DNA from: G965279335 sp965279285
GTDB taxonomy: Bacteria > Pseudomonadota > Gammaproteobacteria > DSM-16500
Direction: 5' to 3'
Assembly (NCBI GenBank): GCA_965279285.1
Contig: OZ257148.1
Span: forward strand, 1,674,001-1,738,000
DNA length: 64,000 nt
Part shown: positions 45,981 through 55,382 of the stretch, piece after piece
Position numbering within the stretch: position 1 is the first letter of the stretch
How the letters are laid out: each line of letters opens with the position of its first letter
The notes under the pieces: generated by a model
Seen by the model: only the letters and a program-made list of their open reading frames with translations
Databases searched by the model: none
Told to the model about the DNA's origin: nothing
Translations under genes and position numbers: made by a program

Positions 45981-46814
45981 ATGGGCAATTTAATTTTACC
46001 AGAGAACCATTATTCAAAAGATATTGCAGTTGATGTTGCAACGATTTGTGAGCCATTAAAGCGTTATGGAATTGTTTATTTTTGTTATGCTCGATTTTTT
46101 AGTAATGGCACGGCGTATGTTCTTGTTACACACTGGGACTCTCTGCAGCATCATTGTAAAAAACAATATTTACTTAGCCCAATCGTTCCTGAACAACTGC
46201 AAGTGAGTAAATTTCACTATTTCCCCTACATGTTAGATATACCTCAAGAAGCACGAGGAATATTCGATCAAGTCACTCATGAATATCAAGAATTGTTTGG
46301 TGTAGTGCATCCGATTTACTTCATTGAGAATTATAAAGATTATACGGATATTTTTATTTATGCTTCTGCTCATAAGGGAGGCAGTCTCGACATGGTAAAT
46401 TTTTGTTTTAATAATATTGATGTTTTAGAGAAATTTAAATTTTATTTTCGTGATAAAGCTCAAAAATTAATAAAAAATTCTAATAAAAATAGAATTATTG
46501 TTCCTAAGCATATGTCAGGTTTTGTTGGGCTAAAAAATGATAATAAATCTACGGTAGATAAACAAAGCCTACTAAAAGAGCTTGAGCCCAAGCATTATTT
46601 ATTGCCTGGTAAACAGCCTATTTCAATAACTAAGCAGGAGTTAGCTGTTTTAAAACAACTTGCAAAAGGAGAGACAGTAAAAGAAGCAGCGAATGCGATG
46701 GGTATTTCGTATAGAACAGTCGAAGATTATTTAAGTAATCTTCGTATGAAGCTTGGGTTGCAAAAAAAATCTGAAATTACTAAATTTTTATCGGGGTTTA
46801 ATTTGTTGTTGTAA
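45981..46814 (+). CDS. LuxR-type HTH transcriptional regulator
   Basis: This 277-residue protein has a C-terminal LuxR helix-turn-helix at about 213-270 (ITKQELAVLKQLAKGETVKE, then MGISYRTVEDYLSNLRMKLG). The N-terminal 190 residues form a sensor region that resembles autoinducer- or PAS-like domains only weakly. It lacks the receiver domain of response regulators. Such one-component LuxR proteins are common in multiple copies in Legionellales-type genomes. It is divergent from the unknown 498-residue gene and precedes the candidate-effector group, which it might control; that is inference. Confidence 0.85.
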   Translation: MGNLILPENHYSKDIAVDVATICEPLKRYGIVYFCYARFFSNGTAYVLVTHWDSLQHHCKKQYLLSPIVPEQLQVSKFHYFPYMLDIPQEARGIFDQVTHEYQELFGVVHPIYFIENYKDYTDIFIYASAHKGGSLDMVNFCFNNIDVLEKFKFYFRDKAQKLIKNSNKNRIIVPKHMSGFVGLKNDNKSTVDKQSLLKELEPKHYLLPGKQPISITKQELAVLKQLAKGETVKEAANAMGISYRTVEDYLSNLRMKLGLQKKSEITKFLSGFNLLL

Positions 46815-47008
46815 GGTTTTTAAAAGGTATTGATACATAAAGTATGTTTGTGCTAATTTATAAATTAATTTAAAGTTGATTGCCCCTGTTGTTATATTGG
46901 CAAATAGATATCTATTATCAATAGGTTAAGTGATGGGTAAAAATACCTATAGCACTATTTTTATTTGTGGGGGTATGATGGCCTAGATAATTTTTAAGGA
47001 AAAATCAT

Positions 47009-48238
47009 ATGCGTGTACAGCAAAAATCTCCTTATTGCGGTATCTTTAGCTGTTGTTTATCACCTAACGTCGAAATTGATGTAGAGCAGGCTCGATTATT
47101 AGCTGAGGAAGAGCGCAATGGCGCTGCTGAAAATGCTGTGGAGAAAGAAGCGCATTTTACAAAAATAACAGTTACAAAATTAATGAAGATTTATGATAGC
47201 TGCAAAAGATTAGTACCTGATTCAAAGTCAGATGATTGGAAAGAGTGGTTCAAAGAGGTTGCAGTAGATGCTTTAAAAGTTGCTGGTGCCGCTGCTCTTG
47301 GTGCAACATTAGGGGTATTTACAGCAAAAGCGGTGGGTAAAGGTACAGAAGCAAAAGAGGTGGCAATATCCACAGGATTGGCTGGCGCTTTATGTGCATT
47401 ATGGGATGTAAAAAATGAGCATACGATGCGTGATAAGGCAAGAGGATTTTTATCTTTAGTAGAAGATGTAAAATTAGATCGCAAAAAAATTGAAGATAGA
47501 ATGACTGCTATAGCAGATGCATTAGCAGCACGTTTTCAATTTGCTATTCATCGATTACGTAACTCTGAAGAGGGGATAGGTCGACTAGCTAGTTTTTTTA
47601 CAGTTGCGATTGCAAAAGGGTTGCCAGATAGTCCTGAAAGCCAAAAAATGAGTGTTGTTGTAGGGAGTCAAAGTGTTGTTACACCTGTTGCTGCCGATCT
47701 AAAAAGAGATGAAAAATCACCAGCTCATCATAGCAGGACACCAAGTAATAATTTAACAGGGCAAGTAAATATTCTTTTTGCTTCTGCAGATCTTCAGAGG
47801 GATGATAAAAAAATATCAAAGGATGTCTTATTTAGAATTGCGTCAGCGGTTAAATATGCCATACCTGAAAAAGAGGATAGCCTTTATAAAAATTTTTGGA
47901 GAAAGATAAGGCTAGAGACGATTAATCAAGATGAAGAATGGACTATTCGAGGTTTGTTATTGCATTCGCCATTACAGTATTTTAGTGAAAAAGATCAGAA
48001 AAAAAATTATTATGTTCGTGATGGGATAATAGCTAAGGTTAATAGAGCAGATAAATATCCCCCACAAGTTATCATGAATGTTACAGATATTCCCGCTTTT
48101 TATCTAAAAGTAAAAGAAGATTCAAAAGAAATGCTTTCGATTATTCAGCACCAAATTAGTCAAGATCCTGTAATGGCAGCGATAAAAAAGAAAGAGAATG
48201 TTCAGCCACCATCTTTGGTTCAAGCAACGCGTACTTAA
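47009..48238 (+). CDS. Unknown protein with Cys-rich N-terminus
   Basis: This 409-residue protein is not recognised. The N-terminus has three Cys in a short hydrophobic stretch (YCGIFSCCLSP, residues 9-19), which could be lipid-modified if the protein reaches a eukaryotic cell. Residues about 85-130 are Ala/Gly-rich and hydrophobic (VAGAAALGATLGVFTAKAVG and TGLAGALCALW), a possible membrane hairpin. The middle is helical and charged. It has a good ribosome site (AAGGA) and lies 53 bases upstream of the next gene in the same direction, so the two are probably co-transcribed. Confidence 0.65.
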   Translation: MRVQQKSPYCGIFSCCLSPNVEIDVEQARLLAEEERNGAAENAVEKEAHFTKITVTKLMKIYDSCKRLVPDSKSDDWKEWFKEVAVDALKVAGAAALGATLGVFTAKAVGKGTEAKEVAISTGLAGALCALWDVKNEHTMRDKARGFLSLVEDVKLDRKKIEDRMTAIADALAARFQFAIHRLRNSEEGIGRLASFFTVAIAKGLPDSPESQKMSVVVGSQSVVTPVAADLKRDEKSPAHHSRTPSNNLTGQVNILFASADLQRDDKKISKDVLFRIASAVKYAIPEKEDSLYKNFWRKIRLETINQDEEWTIRGLLLHSPLQYFSEKDQKKNYYVRDGIIAKVNRADKYPPQVIMNVTDIPAFYLKVKEDSKEMLSIIQHQISQDPVMAAIKKKENVQPPSLVQATRT

Positions 48239-48291
48239 AATTTTATTAAATAATTTTATAAAATTAATATTTACATACAGGAGATAGTAAT

Positions 48292-49341
48292 ATGGAAAAA
48301 GAACAAAAGGATTATAAGGATTATGATGCATTAATGCGACAAACAAGAAGTGCTCGTGAAGCAGAGCATGCAATACCTGAAGATGATGAAAAGAATGATT
48401 TGCCTGCTATACCTGCTTTGTCCGGTCAGACGATGAAAAAGAAACAAATTGCTGCTGGTGCAGCAGCTGTTGTTGCCGGGGCTGTTGAATATCAAGGTGA
48501 AGTTATAAAAAATGTTACTACATCAATTGCCACCAAAATTGTTAATAGAATAGGTGGAGCAACAGCAAGTGTGATGACTGAAGCAGCAAAAAAAGCAGCA
48601 GAAGAAACAGCAGAAGAAGCTGCTAAAGCTGTAGTTAAGCAAACAGCAGAACAATGTACAAAAGTAGCTGGGGCTGCAGTGGTTGGATTGACAGCTGCAA
48701 AAATAGCGTATGATTGGTCAACATCAAAAGGTCATAGTTCAACAGAAAGAGCTGTAGTGACAGTTGGAGCGGGTGGTGGTAGTGCTGCGGTTGCTTATCT
48801 AGTTCCTGGTATTGGACAAGCTGCTCAAGCAGCAACAGTTGCTTATGGGGCATGGGTAACTGTTAATGCGATTGGTGATTGGGTGTATCAAGAAGAAATT
48901 GCAGATGCTAAAAGCTATAGACAGCAAGCTAAAGAATCAACGGCAAAAATAGCAAACTTAGAGCAAACTATTGAAGAGATGAAAAGACAACAAGCAGCAG
49001 AAAAAGCAACAGAAGGTGAAAGGATTGCAGCCGCTGTTCAGCAGACTATACTTGCTATGCAAAGACAACAACAGGCTCAAGCGGCTGCAGTTGCTGGGGT
49101 AAGTAGTCATGATCAAAAGACAAGAAATGTGGATGGCACGAATAGCTCAGCTAATTTAGCAGGAAATGCAATACGTCCCACAACTGTAACTAATCAACAA
49201 GCATTTTTTCAAAGAAACGATATTCGGATTACTGTTACCCCTGCTGCTCCTGTCGCGGCTGCTGCGACTCCAGCAGTTGTCCCTAGGGCAACAAAACCGC
49301 CCGCTTCAGGAAAAAGTTCTTCATCTTGCAGTATACAGTAG
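48292..49341 (+). CDS. Ala-rich coiled-coil protein ending in a CaaX box
   Basis: This 349-residue protein has no recognised family. Residues about 55-130 are an Ala/Glu/Lys-rich helix (AAKKAAEETAEEAAKAVVKQ). Residues about 160-200 are hydrophobic (GGGSAAVAYLVPGIGQAAQA). Residues about 205-270 are a Gln/Glu coiled coil. The last four residues are CSIQ, preceded by a Lys/Ser/Pro-rich stretch. Cys-x-aliphatic-Gln at the extreme C-terminus fits the CaaX consensus for farnesylation by a eukaryotic host, a trick known from Legionella effectors. Ribosome site AGGAGA is strong. It is probably in one operon with the upstream 409-residue gene. Confidence 0.7.
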   Translation: MEKEQKDYKDYDALMRQTRSAREAEHAIPEDDEKNDLPAIPALSGQTMKKKQIAAGAAAVVAGAVEYQGEVIKNVTTSIATKIVNRIGGATASVMTEAAKKAAEETAEEAAKAVVKQTAEQCTKVAGAAVVGLTAAKIAYDWSTSKGHSSTERAVVTVGAGGGSAAVAYLVPGIGQAAQAATVAYGAWVTVNAIGDWVYQEEIADAKSYRQQAKESTAKIANLEQTIEEMKRQQAAEKATEGERIAAAVQQTILAMQRQQQAQAAAVAGVSSHDQKTRNVDGTNSSANLAGNAIRPTTVTNQQAFFQRNDIRITVTPAAPVAAAATPAVVPRATKPPASGKSSSSCSIQ

Positions 49342-49371
49342 TTTGTAAGCGTATTTGCACATCTTATGTAG

Positions 49372-49395
49372 ACTACGCTAGCAATGTAGCGTAGT
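49372..49395 (+). terminator. Hairpin between convergent genes
   Basis: A 9-bp perfect stem (ACTACGCTA / TAGCGTAGT) with a 6-base loop lies 30 bases after the CaaX-protein stop. No T run follows, so termination by this hairpin is plausible rather than certain. Confidence 0.4.
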
Positions 49396-49457
49396 TATGC
49401 TGGCAGTAAATTGCTTTACTGAAATATTACGGTGTTATTTTGCTTGATGTTTTAATG

Positions 49458-50279
49458 CTAAAGAGAAGACAACCGCATCAAATTAAATTTACTATCAATT
49501 ATATCTAACCGATCAACTGGGTTCATTTGCTCAACTTCTTCGATTGTAACGCGTTTTGCTTCTAGTAAAGCAATACAGTTATCAGTTAATAAATCTTGTA
49601 AAAGAGGGGTGTTTTTCACGTCTGCAATTTGATTTTTTGAGATCAGTCCTTTTTGTAAGGCATAAATTCCTTGGCTAGAGCTAAAGGCGGTTGTTGTTAT
49701 TGATGTATGGTATGTAGCTAGCTCGTTTGTTGTAACTAAGCCATTTTCTAAGGAAAATAATAGGTTTTTATTAATCGTGTAAAATAAAAATTTGCAGTTT
49801 ATTGGCCCCAACTCTTTAAGAAGTTCAACAGTAATTAAATTTTTACTAAGTAACAGCAGTATAAAGGGTAAAAATGTAACATCAAACTCATCGGGAGAAA
49901 ATTTTTCAACTTGAGCTAGTGAAAATAACTCTTTTCCTATTGCTATTAAAGCAGCAGGTATCCCATATAATTTAAATTTTACTACTTCATCATAGAATTG
50001 AGCATCTTCGATATTGGTAGGTGTTCTTTTATTTACGATGAGCTGGCCATCTACAGCAGATTTATAATCTGAATCGCTTTCTTTTATTAACCGCGGGAAA
50101 TTTTTTCTTGTATGAGAGCACCGTCCTTTTTCCATTAAGCTTAAGTATTTGAATACATCTATTAAGATGTCATCAGGAATGATGGTAAAGGTAGATAATG
50201 GGGGGGGATTTTGTGGTTGAATTTTTAATTTTTGAGTTATTTGAGCTGTACTAGGTGCTGTAATATGGTGAGGAAACAT
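49458..50279 (-). CDS. F-box-like protein
   Basis: This 273-residue protein has an N-terminal F-box-like segment at about 35-75 (IIPDDILIDVFKYLSLMEKG, then RCSHTRKNFPRLI), matching the F-box pattern of PDDIL, hydrophobic positions and the RCSxVCKxF-like helix. The rest is helical and contains loosely repeated units (LLSKNLITVELLKELGP, LENGLVTTNELATYH, LQKGLISKNQIADVK), which may form a repeat scaffold for substrate binding. F-box proteins recruit targets to host SCF ubiquitin ligases; Legionella and relatives inject several. There is no signal peptide. A host-directed role is inferred from the domain. Confidence 0.72.
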   Translation of the reverse strand: MFPHHITAPSTAQITQKLKIQPQNPPPLSTFTIIPDDILIDVFKYLSLMEKGRCSHTRKNFPRLIKESDSDYKSAVDGQLIVNKRTPTNIEDAQFYDEVVKFKLYGIPAALIAIGKELFSLAQVEKFSPDEFDVTFLPFILLLLSKNLITVELLKELGPINCKFLFYTINKNLLFSLENGLVTTNELATYHTSITTTAFSSSQGIYALQKGLISKNQIADVKNTPLLQDLLTDNCIALLEAKRVTIEEVEQMNPVDRLDIIDSKFNLMRLSSL

Positions 50280-50445
50280 ACGTTTTACCTTTAATTACAA
50301 AATATTTTGGTTGTTAATATTTTCTTAATGTTGTGATGATATCGTTTTAGTATAGCAATTGTCAATAATAAAGCCAAGTGCTGTATTATCAGTCAGTTAC
50401 TGGATTAAATGAATAAGCGCAAATAAATATAACGAGGATAAAACT

Positions 50446-53400
50446 ATGCTGCCACGCGAATTCCGTTTCGGACAAAAATTGTTGCGATGTTTTGACAAAG
50501 AGACTGGGCACTTAATGTTTGTGGATTATACATTTAGTAGTGAAGAAAAAAAGCATTTTAAAGTATTTTTGCAGGAGAAAAAGTTAATAAAATCAATTGA
50601 TCTAAGTGGTTGCGGGCTTGATGACGAGTTTATTACTGATATAGCAGATATTTTAAAGAGTTCAACCCATCCTGTTACAAAAGTAATAGCAAATCGCAAT
50701 CAAATTACTATTGTTGGTGCATTAAATCTTTTGGTTATCCCATCGCTTGAGTCACTTGAATTGCAAGAAAATCAAATTGGCTCAGCAAATGATAGTAAGC
50801 AGATAGAATCAAATGTTGTGGTTGAGAATTCAATTAAGAGAATCTTTAGCTTAAATTTATTTGGTAATCCAATCACCGCAAATGGTTTAAAACAACTAAC
50901 TGACAAATTAGGCAAGAATGTTACTCTTATACAACTTAATGTAGGCAGAACATTGGTTGGCCAGGATGAAAAATCGTTTGGACGTATTTTATTACAATTT
51001 CCTCAGTTGGAAGAATTACATTTAGCAAATAATAATTTTACTGAAAATGAAGCTAAAACCTTAAGAACAGTCATTCCAGAATTATTAAAATTAAGAGTGC
51101 TTAATTTAGCTGAAAACCCTTTAGGTGAAGCAGGAATTGAGCATATAAGAAATGCTTTACGTACGATAAAGATTGAAACATTGATTTTTGCTAACTGCAT
51201 GGTTTCTTCAGCTAGTGTTGTACAAAGTACAGCAGTTTCTTTAACCGCAGCAGATGCAAAGGTATCTCCAGCTTTTACTTTTTTTGATATTATTAATGGT
51301 ATTATTCAGGATAAAAGTGAAACACTTCGTGTTCTTGATTTAAGTGGTAACAGGATGATGAGTAGTGATGCGGTTATATTATCTCCGGGTTTAAAGCGCT
51401 GCACCGTACTGGAAAGCTTATCTTTAAATAATTGCAATCTTAATGCTGAAAATATTAATTTATTAGCCAAATCTATCAATACAAAAAACTTAGTTCACTT
51501 AGGTATTGCGCAAAATAATTTAAGCCAATTGACACCAGAGATGAGTGAAATAAAGCTACTTATACTTAGAATAGAAACGCTTAATATTTCTCGCTGTCAA
51601 CTAGGTGACAAGGGAGTTAGTATCTTAAAAGATTGGTTAACTAATCCAACTAAATCACACTTAGCCCATTTAGATATTTCGCAAAATGAAATAACAACAA
51701 ATGGTTTTGGTAATGTCATGTTCATTTTAAGAAAAAATCTAAAAATATTATCTTTATCTTGGAAACAAAGAGGCAGTAATACTTCCTCTGAGGATTTGAG
51801 CAGTACTATCGCAAAAATTTTAAATGAGCATAAAAAAGCAGTTGAAACTCAAACTTTTCTTATTATGCAAATTGCTGTTTTAATAAGATTTATGAGGGCA
51901 AATAAAGATAACGAACTTAAAAATTCTATTCTTCCAACGTTTAAAAAAATGTCTTTTTTACAATTAAAAGAATCTGAAAATATCCCATTCATTTTTAAAA
52001 TTATTCGATATGCTCTACCTCAATCAATAGAAGCTGCAGCTACTGCGAATGCAAAAAAATTAATGACGATATCTGATGAGGGTAGTGATAGTACAAGTAG
52101 CAGTAGCGATGATGATAACGGTGTGCAAGATCCTATATTAATTTTATCACAAAATAGTAGCGCCATGTCGAATTTGCAAAATGATTCAGATCCTTTTGTT
52201 TCACAAGAGTTAAGAGCAAAACAACTAGGTTGGAATTGTTTTGACATTGCTGCTAGATTAAATCGAGATGATTTTGTTAAATATGCATTAGAGAAAAAAA
52301 ATGATATTGCTTTTCGTCAATTATTAGCACCAGAAATTCGTCATTTAGCGCCACAAACGTTAATTTTCATGAATGAAAAAGAACAAAATGCAGATTTGTT
52401 GAATAAACGTATTGTAGAGCTATTTAATATTGCTGCAACTTTACAATACGACAGTAAGGAAAATGAGGTTGGTTCGATAAATCAATATGCTGCCACACTT
52501 TTAGCGTCAGATCAGAAAACAAATCCAAAAAGTGCGGCTCTTGATAGATTGCCACCTAGCTTACAAACAAACGAGTTTAAAAATTTATTAAATGCTTACA
52601 TGGATGCTGAACATAGTGCAAGAGGTGCTATTGCTAAAGAGAGAAACATAAATCAACCATTCCGTACGGAGTTAAGTAAATTTACCTTGTTTCTACAAAA
52701 TGAGTATAATCTTGATCCTGCTATGCCAGTAAAAGATATGGCTGAGTTATTAGAGATAGATAAAGAAAAATATCCTGTAGCTTATGCAATTTATAGCAAA
52801 CATAAAGAAGCTATTATGCGTGCTGAGAACAATTTACAAGCATTTTTTGAGTCAACAGCAACCTATGAAGCGTTTGTACGTGATTATTATGGTTGTCATG
52901 GTTGGTTTGCATTTCAGCGGAGTTTTATGGGGGAGAGAGCTAATACATCCATGATAGATATTGCTGCACGATATTTAAATACTCAAATAATTATTTATTT
53001 AAAAGTAAACAATATTTGGGAAATCGTTTATAGAACAGCTGCCAATAGATCTAATAATATTCCACCTATCGCGATAGCGTTTAGAAATGGAAATCATTTT
53101 GTTAGGCTGACATCAAACCCTAACTATATGAATAGTGCCAAGGGAAAGATTCATACAGCTTTTATGAAGCTACCAAAAAAGCCTATTGATAGCGAAATGG
53201 GAGCTACAGCTAGCACAACTCGCGCATGTCAAATAGCATTAGCTGATGCTAAAAAGCGTTATGATCAGCATGAGGATATAGTATCCTCTGTTGTGCTTAG
53301 TTTTTTATTTAATTCTGTTGAGAGAGGTCCCGTGCGGGCAGCGCCTCTCACTGCTGCCTCTACTTTAACTGCAGCAGCTCCTGCAAGCGGTGATAGTAAG

Positions 53401-53454
53401 GAAGATGTTGTGAATTTAGATGTTGATTTAACAAGGCTTGCAGCAAAAAAATAA
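50446..53454 (+). CDS. LRR protein with OTU-like cysteine protease region
   Basis: This is a 1002-residue protein. Residues about 45-470 hold RNase-inhibitor-type leucine-rich repeats (SIDLSGCGLDDEFITDIADI, LRVLNLAENPLGEAGIEHIR, LESLSLNNCNLNAENINLLA). A Ser/Asp-rich linker follows near 545-560 (SDSTSSSSDDDNG). Residues 590-890 look like an OTU-type deubiquitinase: Cys598 in LGWNCFDIAARL, an ALA-like helix near 835-850 (SMIDIAARYLNTQIIIYLK) and His884 in FRNGNHFVRL. The long separation of Cys and His includes a helical insertion. The predicted role is binding a host partner by the LRR and cleaving ubiquitin. Motifs are clear in order and spacing, but the fold is inferred. Ribosome site GAGG precedes the ATG. 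Confidence 0.72.
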   Translation: MLPREFRFGQKLLRCFDKETGHLMFVDYTFSSEEKKHFKVFLQEKKLIKSIDLSGCGLDDEFITDIADILKSSTHPVTKVIANRNQITIVGALNLLVIPSLESLELQENQIGSANDSKQIESNVVVENSIKRIFSLNLFGNPITANGLKQLTDKLGKNVTLIQLNVGRTLVGQDEKSFGRILLQFPQLEELHLANNNFTENEAKTLRTVIPELLKLRVLNLAENPLGEAGIEHIRNALRTIKIETLIFANCMVSSASVVQSTAVSLTAADAKVSPAFTFFDIINGIIQDKSETLRVLDLSGNRMMSSDAVILSPGLKRCTVLESLSLNNCNLNAENINLLAKSINTKNLVHLGIAQNNLSQLTPEMSEIKLLILRIETLNISRCQLGDKGVSILKDWLTNPTKSHLAHLDISQNEITTNGFGNVMFILRKNLKILSLSWKQRGSNTSSEDLSSTIAKILNEHKKAVETQTFLIMQIAVLIRFMRANKDNELKNSILPTFKKMSFLQLKESENIPFIFKIIRYALPQSIEAAATANAKKLMTISDEGSDSTSSSSDDDNGVQDPILILSQNSSAMSNLQNDSDPFVSQELRAKQLGWNCFDIAARLNRDDFVKYALEKKNDIAFRQLLAPEIRHLAPQTLIFMNEKEQNADLLNKRIVELFNIAATLQYDSKENEVGSINQYAATLLASDQKTNPKSAALDRLPPSLQTNEFKNLLNAYMDAEHSARGAIAKERNINQPFRTELSKFTLFLQNEYNLDPAMPVKDMAELLEIDKEKYPVAYAIYSKHKEAIMRAENNLQAFFESTATYEAFVRDYYGCHGWFAFQRSFMGERANTSMIDIAARYLNTQIIIYLKVNNIWEIVYRTAANRSNNIPPIAIAFRNGNHFVRLTSNPNYMNSAKGKIHTAFMKLPKKPIDSEMGATASTTRACQIALADAKKRYDQHEDIVSSVVLSFLFNSVERGPVRAAPLTAASTLTAAAPASGDSKEDVVNLDVDLTRLAAKK

Positions 53455-53498
53455 TATATTAGGTGTATAATTCATCAATTAAACATAAAGGCATATAA

Positions 53499-54140
53499 AT
53501 GAATTTTAAAAAAAGTATAATAAATGTTTTTCTCACACTTATGCTGATTTTCAGCGCCACAAAAATTTTTGCAACATCTAATTCATTGGTTATCGCAGGT
53601 TATTGGACTGATTGGAGTCCATATTGGACTATAAGACCTTATCCCATATCTGGCAGTCTGAGTTCTACTACAGGAAAGCCAATTGATAATGTTGATTTCG
53701 ATCAGCAAATGAATAAGCTGAATACCTTAAATTATGCTTTTCTAGAGGCAAACACAAATGGTGTATTACAATTTTTTGATCCTTGGAGTGATTTGTCTGT
53801 CGCGGATATTTCCTTTTGCCAAAAAAATCAAGAAATCTGCAGGGGGCAAATACCTAATTCTGGTTTAGGAAGTTTTTCCGCATTTAGCAAACTAAATAGC
53901 CAATTTCCCAATTTAAAACGTATTATTTCTGTTGGGGGTTTTAATCATGATGAAACTTTTCATAATGCATTTAGAAATCCTCAAAATTTTGTTAAATCAG
54001 TAGTTGCTATCATAGAAACCTATCATATTGATGGGATTGATTTAGATTTTGAACCACAAGATGGTTGGACTTCTGAAAACGTGGCTAATTACTTAGATTT
54101 AGCTAAACAATTACGCGCTGCTGATCTTGCAACCTTTTAG
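53499..54140 (+). pseudogene. Secreted GH18 chitinase truncated by IS
   Basis: The first 213 residues of a family 18 glycosyl hydrolase remain. Residues 1-26 are a Sec signal peptide (Lys-rich start, hydrophobic VFLTLMLIFSA, cleavage near FAT). The catalytic motif DGIDLDFE ends at Glu185. The frame then stops at a TAG that belongs to the left end of an IS3-family element, so the rest of the TIM barrel (normally another 150-250 residues) is missing. No matching C-terminal part is found on the other side of the IS. The fragment would not fold into an active chitinase. Chitin use fits a bacterium of arthropods or amoebae. Confidence 0.88.
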
Positions 54141-55027
54141 TGGACACTAAGAAAAGAAACCTCCTGTTGTTGATCCCATTTTTTTTCAAAATTCATTGGT
54201 GAACAGTACCCTAAGGTGGAATGTAACCGTTGACGGTTATAAAAAACTTCCACATATTCAAAAATGCTTTGCTTTGCCTGTTCGCGCGTAACGTAATGTT
54301 CAAAATATGTATGCTCTGTTTTAAGTGTATGGAAAAAACTTTCCATGGCTGCATTATCATAACAATTGCCTGCGCCACTCATGCTAACGACCATAGAGTG
54401 GACCTTAAGCTGTTTTTGGAAATCTTTACTAGTGTACTGGCTGCCCTTATCGGAATGGTGCATTAACCCCTCTGTGGGCTTCCTATGGATAACGGCCTGA
54501 TTTAAAGCGCTCAACACTAAATCAACCGTCATTCTTTCACTCATAGCAAGCCCCACTATGCGACGAGAAAATAAGTCCAACACAGCAGCTACATACAACC
54601 ATCCTTCTGCGGTTGCAATGTATGTTATGTCGGTTACCCAGCGCAGATTAGGCATCTCAGCAGTAAAATTTTGCCGCAACAAATTTGGAGCAGCTGTTGC
54701 TTTGGGGTTTGGCTGTGTTGTTATTTTATATCGCTTTTTCATTTTAGCTTGCAAGCCTATCTTCTTCATCAGGCGTGCCACACGTTTACGTGAACAAACT
54801 TCATTTTGATGTCCTAATGCAGCATGAATACGTGGGCTACCATAGGTTTGGCGGCTATCCTTGTGTATTACTTTAATTTCCGTTAACAAGCGCATATTTT
54901 CCTTAGCTCGATTTGATAATCCTACTTTAATAAATCTATAGTATCCACTACGCGACACGCTAAATACGCTGGACATCCTCTTTAAACTGAACTCAGTTGC
55001 ATGCTGCTGCATAAACTGATATTTCAT
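54137..55027 (-). CDS. IS3 transposase OrfB (DDE integrase domain)
   Basis: This 296-residue protein is the catalytic half of the transposase, with an N-terminal HTH_21 region and the rve integrase core. The DDE triad is present: WVTDITYIATAEGWLYVAAV (first Asp), MHHSDKGSQYTS (second Asp) and NCYDNAAMESFFHTLKTE (Glu). The frame overlaps orfA by 4 bases at an ATGA after an AAAA run, so a -1 frameshift probably yields the OrfAB transposase, as known in the family. No disabling change is seen, so the element may still be active. Confidence 0.92.
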   Translation of the reverse strand: MKYQFMQQHATEFSLKRMSSVFSVSRSGYYRFIKVGLSNRAKENMRLLTEIKVIHKDSRQTYGSPRIHAALGHQNEVCSRKRVARLMKKIGLQAKMKKRYKITTQPNPKATAAPNLLRQNFTAEMPNLRWVTDITYIATAEGWLYVAAVLDLFSRRIVGLAMSERMTVDLVLSALNQAVIHRKPTEGLMHHSDKGSQYTSKDFQKQLKVHSMVVSMSGAGNCYDNAAMESFFHTLKTEHTYFEHYVTREQAKQSIFEYVEVFYNRQRLHSTLGYCSPMNFEKKWDQQQEVSFLSVH

Positions 55028-55382
55028 TTTCGCGGTGACGAGAAGATGCCCAATGCTTTTTTTAAAATATCTCTTTCTTCACGAGCAATTGCTAGCTCTT
55101 TACGTAAATTGATTACTTCCGTATCTGATGGTTTTACAAACCCTTTACCTGGAAAAACCTCAGCACCATCCTTTTTATGACTTCTTACCCAGGTGACCAA
55201 AGTTCCATCTGGAATACCTAATTCGGCACTAATTTGCTTAGATGTGCGATCGCTTTCTAAAAAAAGTCTTATCGCATTTAACTTAAATTCTTTATCATAC
55301 GCTCTTGATTTACGTCGACTCATTGTGCACCTCTAAAAGTTACAAAGATTATACTCTTTGTTTCTCTTCGACGTGTCTACTA
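54138..55382 (-). mobile_element. IS3-family insertion sequence
   Basis: This 1245-base element carries overlapping orfA and orfB on the minus strand. The ends are imperfect inverted repeats: left TAGTGGACACTAAGAAAAGA and right (reversed) TAGTAGACACGTCGAAGAGA match at most positions. I find no direct target duplication around these ends, which fits a deletion or recombination after insertion. Both flanking genes run into a TAG stop supplied by the IS ends. Confidence 0.88.
55024..55323 (-). CDS. IS3 transposase OrfA (HTH)
   Basis: This 99-residue protein has the IS3/IS911-type helix-turn-helix (FKLNAIRLFLESDRTSKQIS, then ELGIPDGTLVTWVRSH) and a C-terminal leucine-zipper-like helix (VINLRKELAIAREERDILKK). 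It binds the IS ends and supplies the N-terminal half of the OrfAB fusion. Its 3' end overlaps orfB. Confidence 0.92.
   Translation of the reverse strand: MSRRKSRAYDKEFKLNAIRLFLESDRTSKQISAELGIPDGTLVTWVRSHKKDGAEVFPGKGFVKPSDTEVINLRKELAIAREERDILKKALGIFSSPRK

Noticed and set aside
55024..55323. OrfA as an independent transcription factor
   Set aside because: It overlaps OrfB by 4 bases, lies within IS ends and matches the IS3 OrfA pattern.
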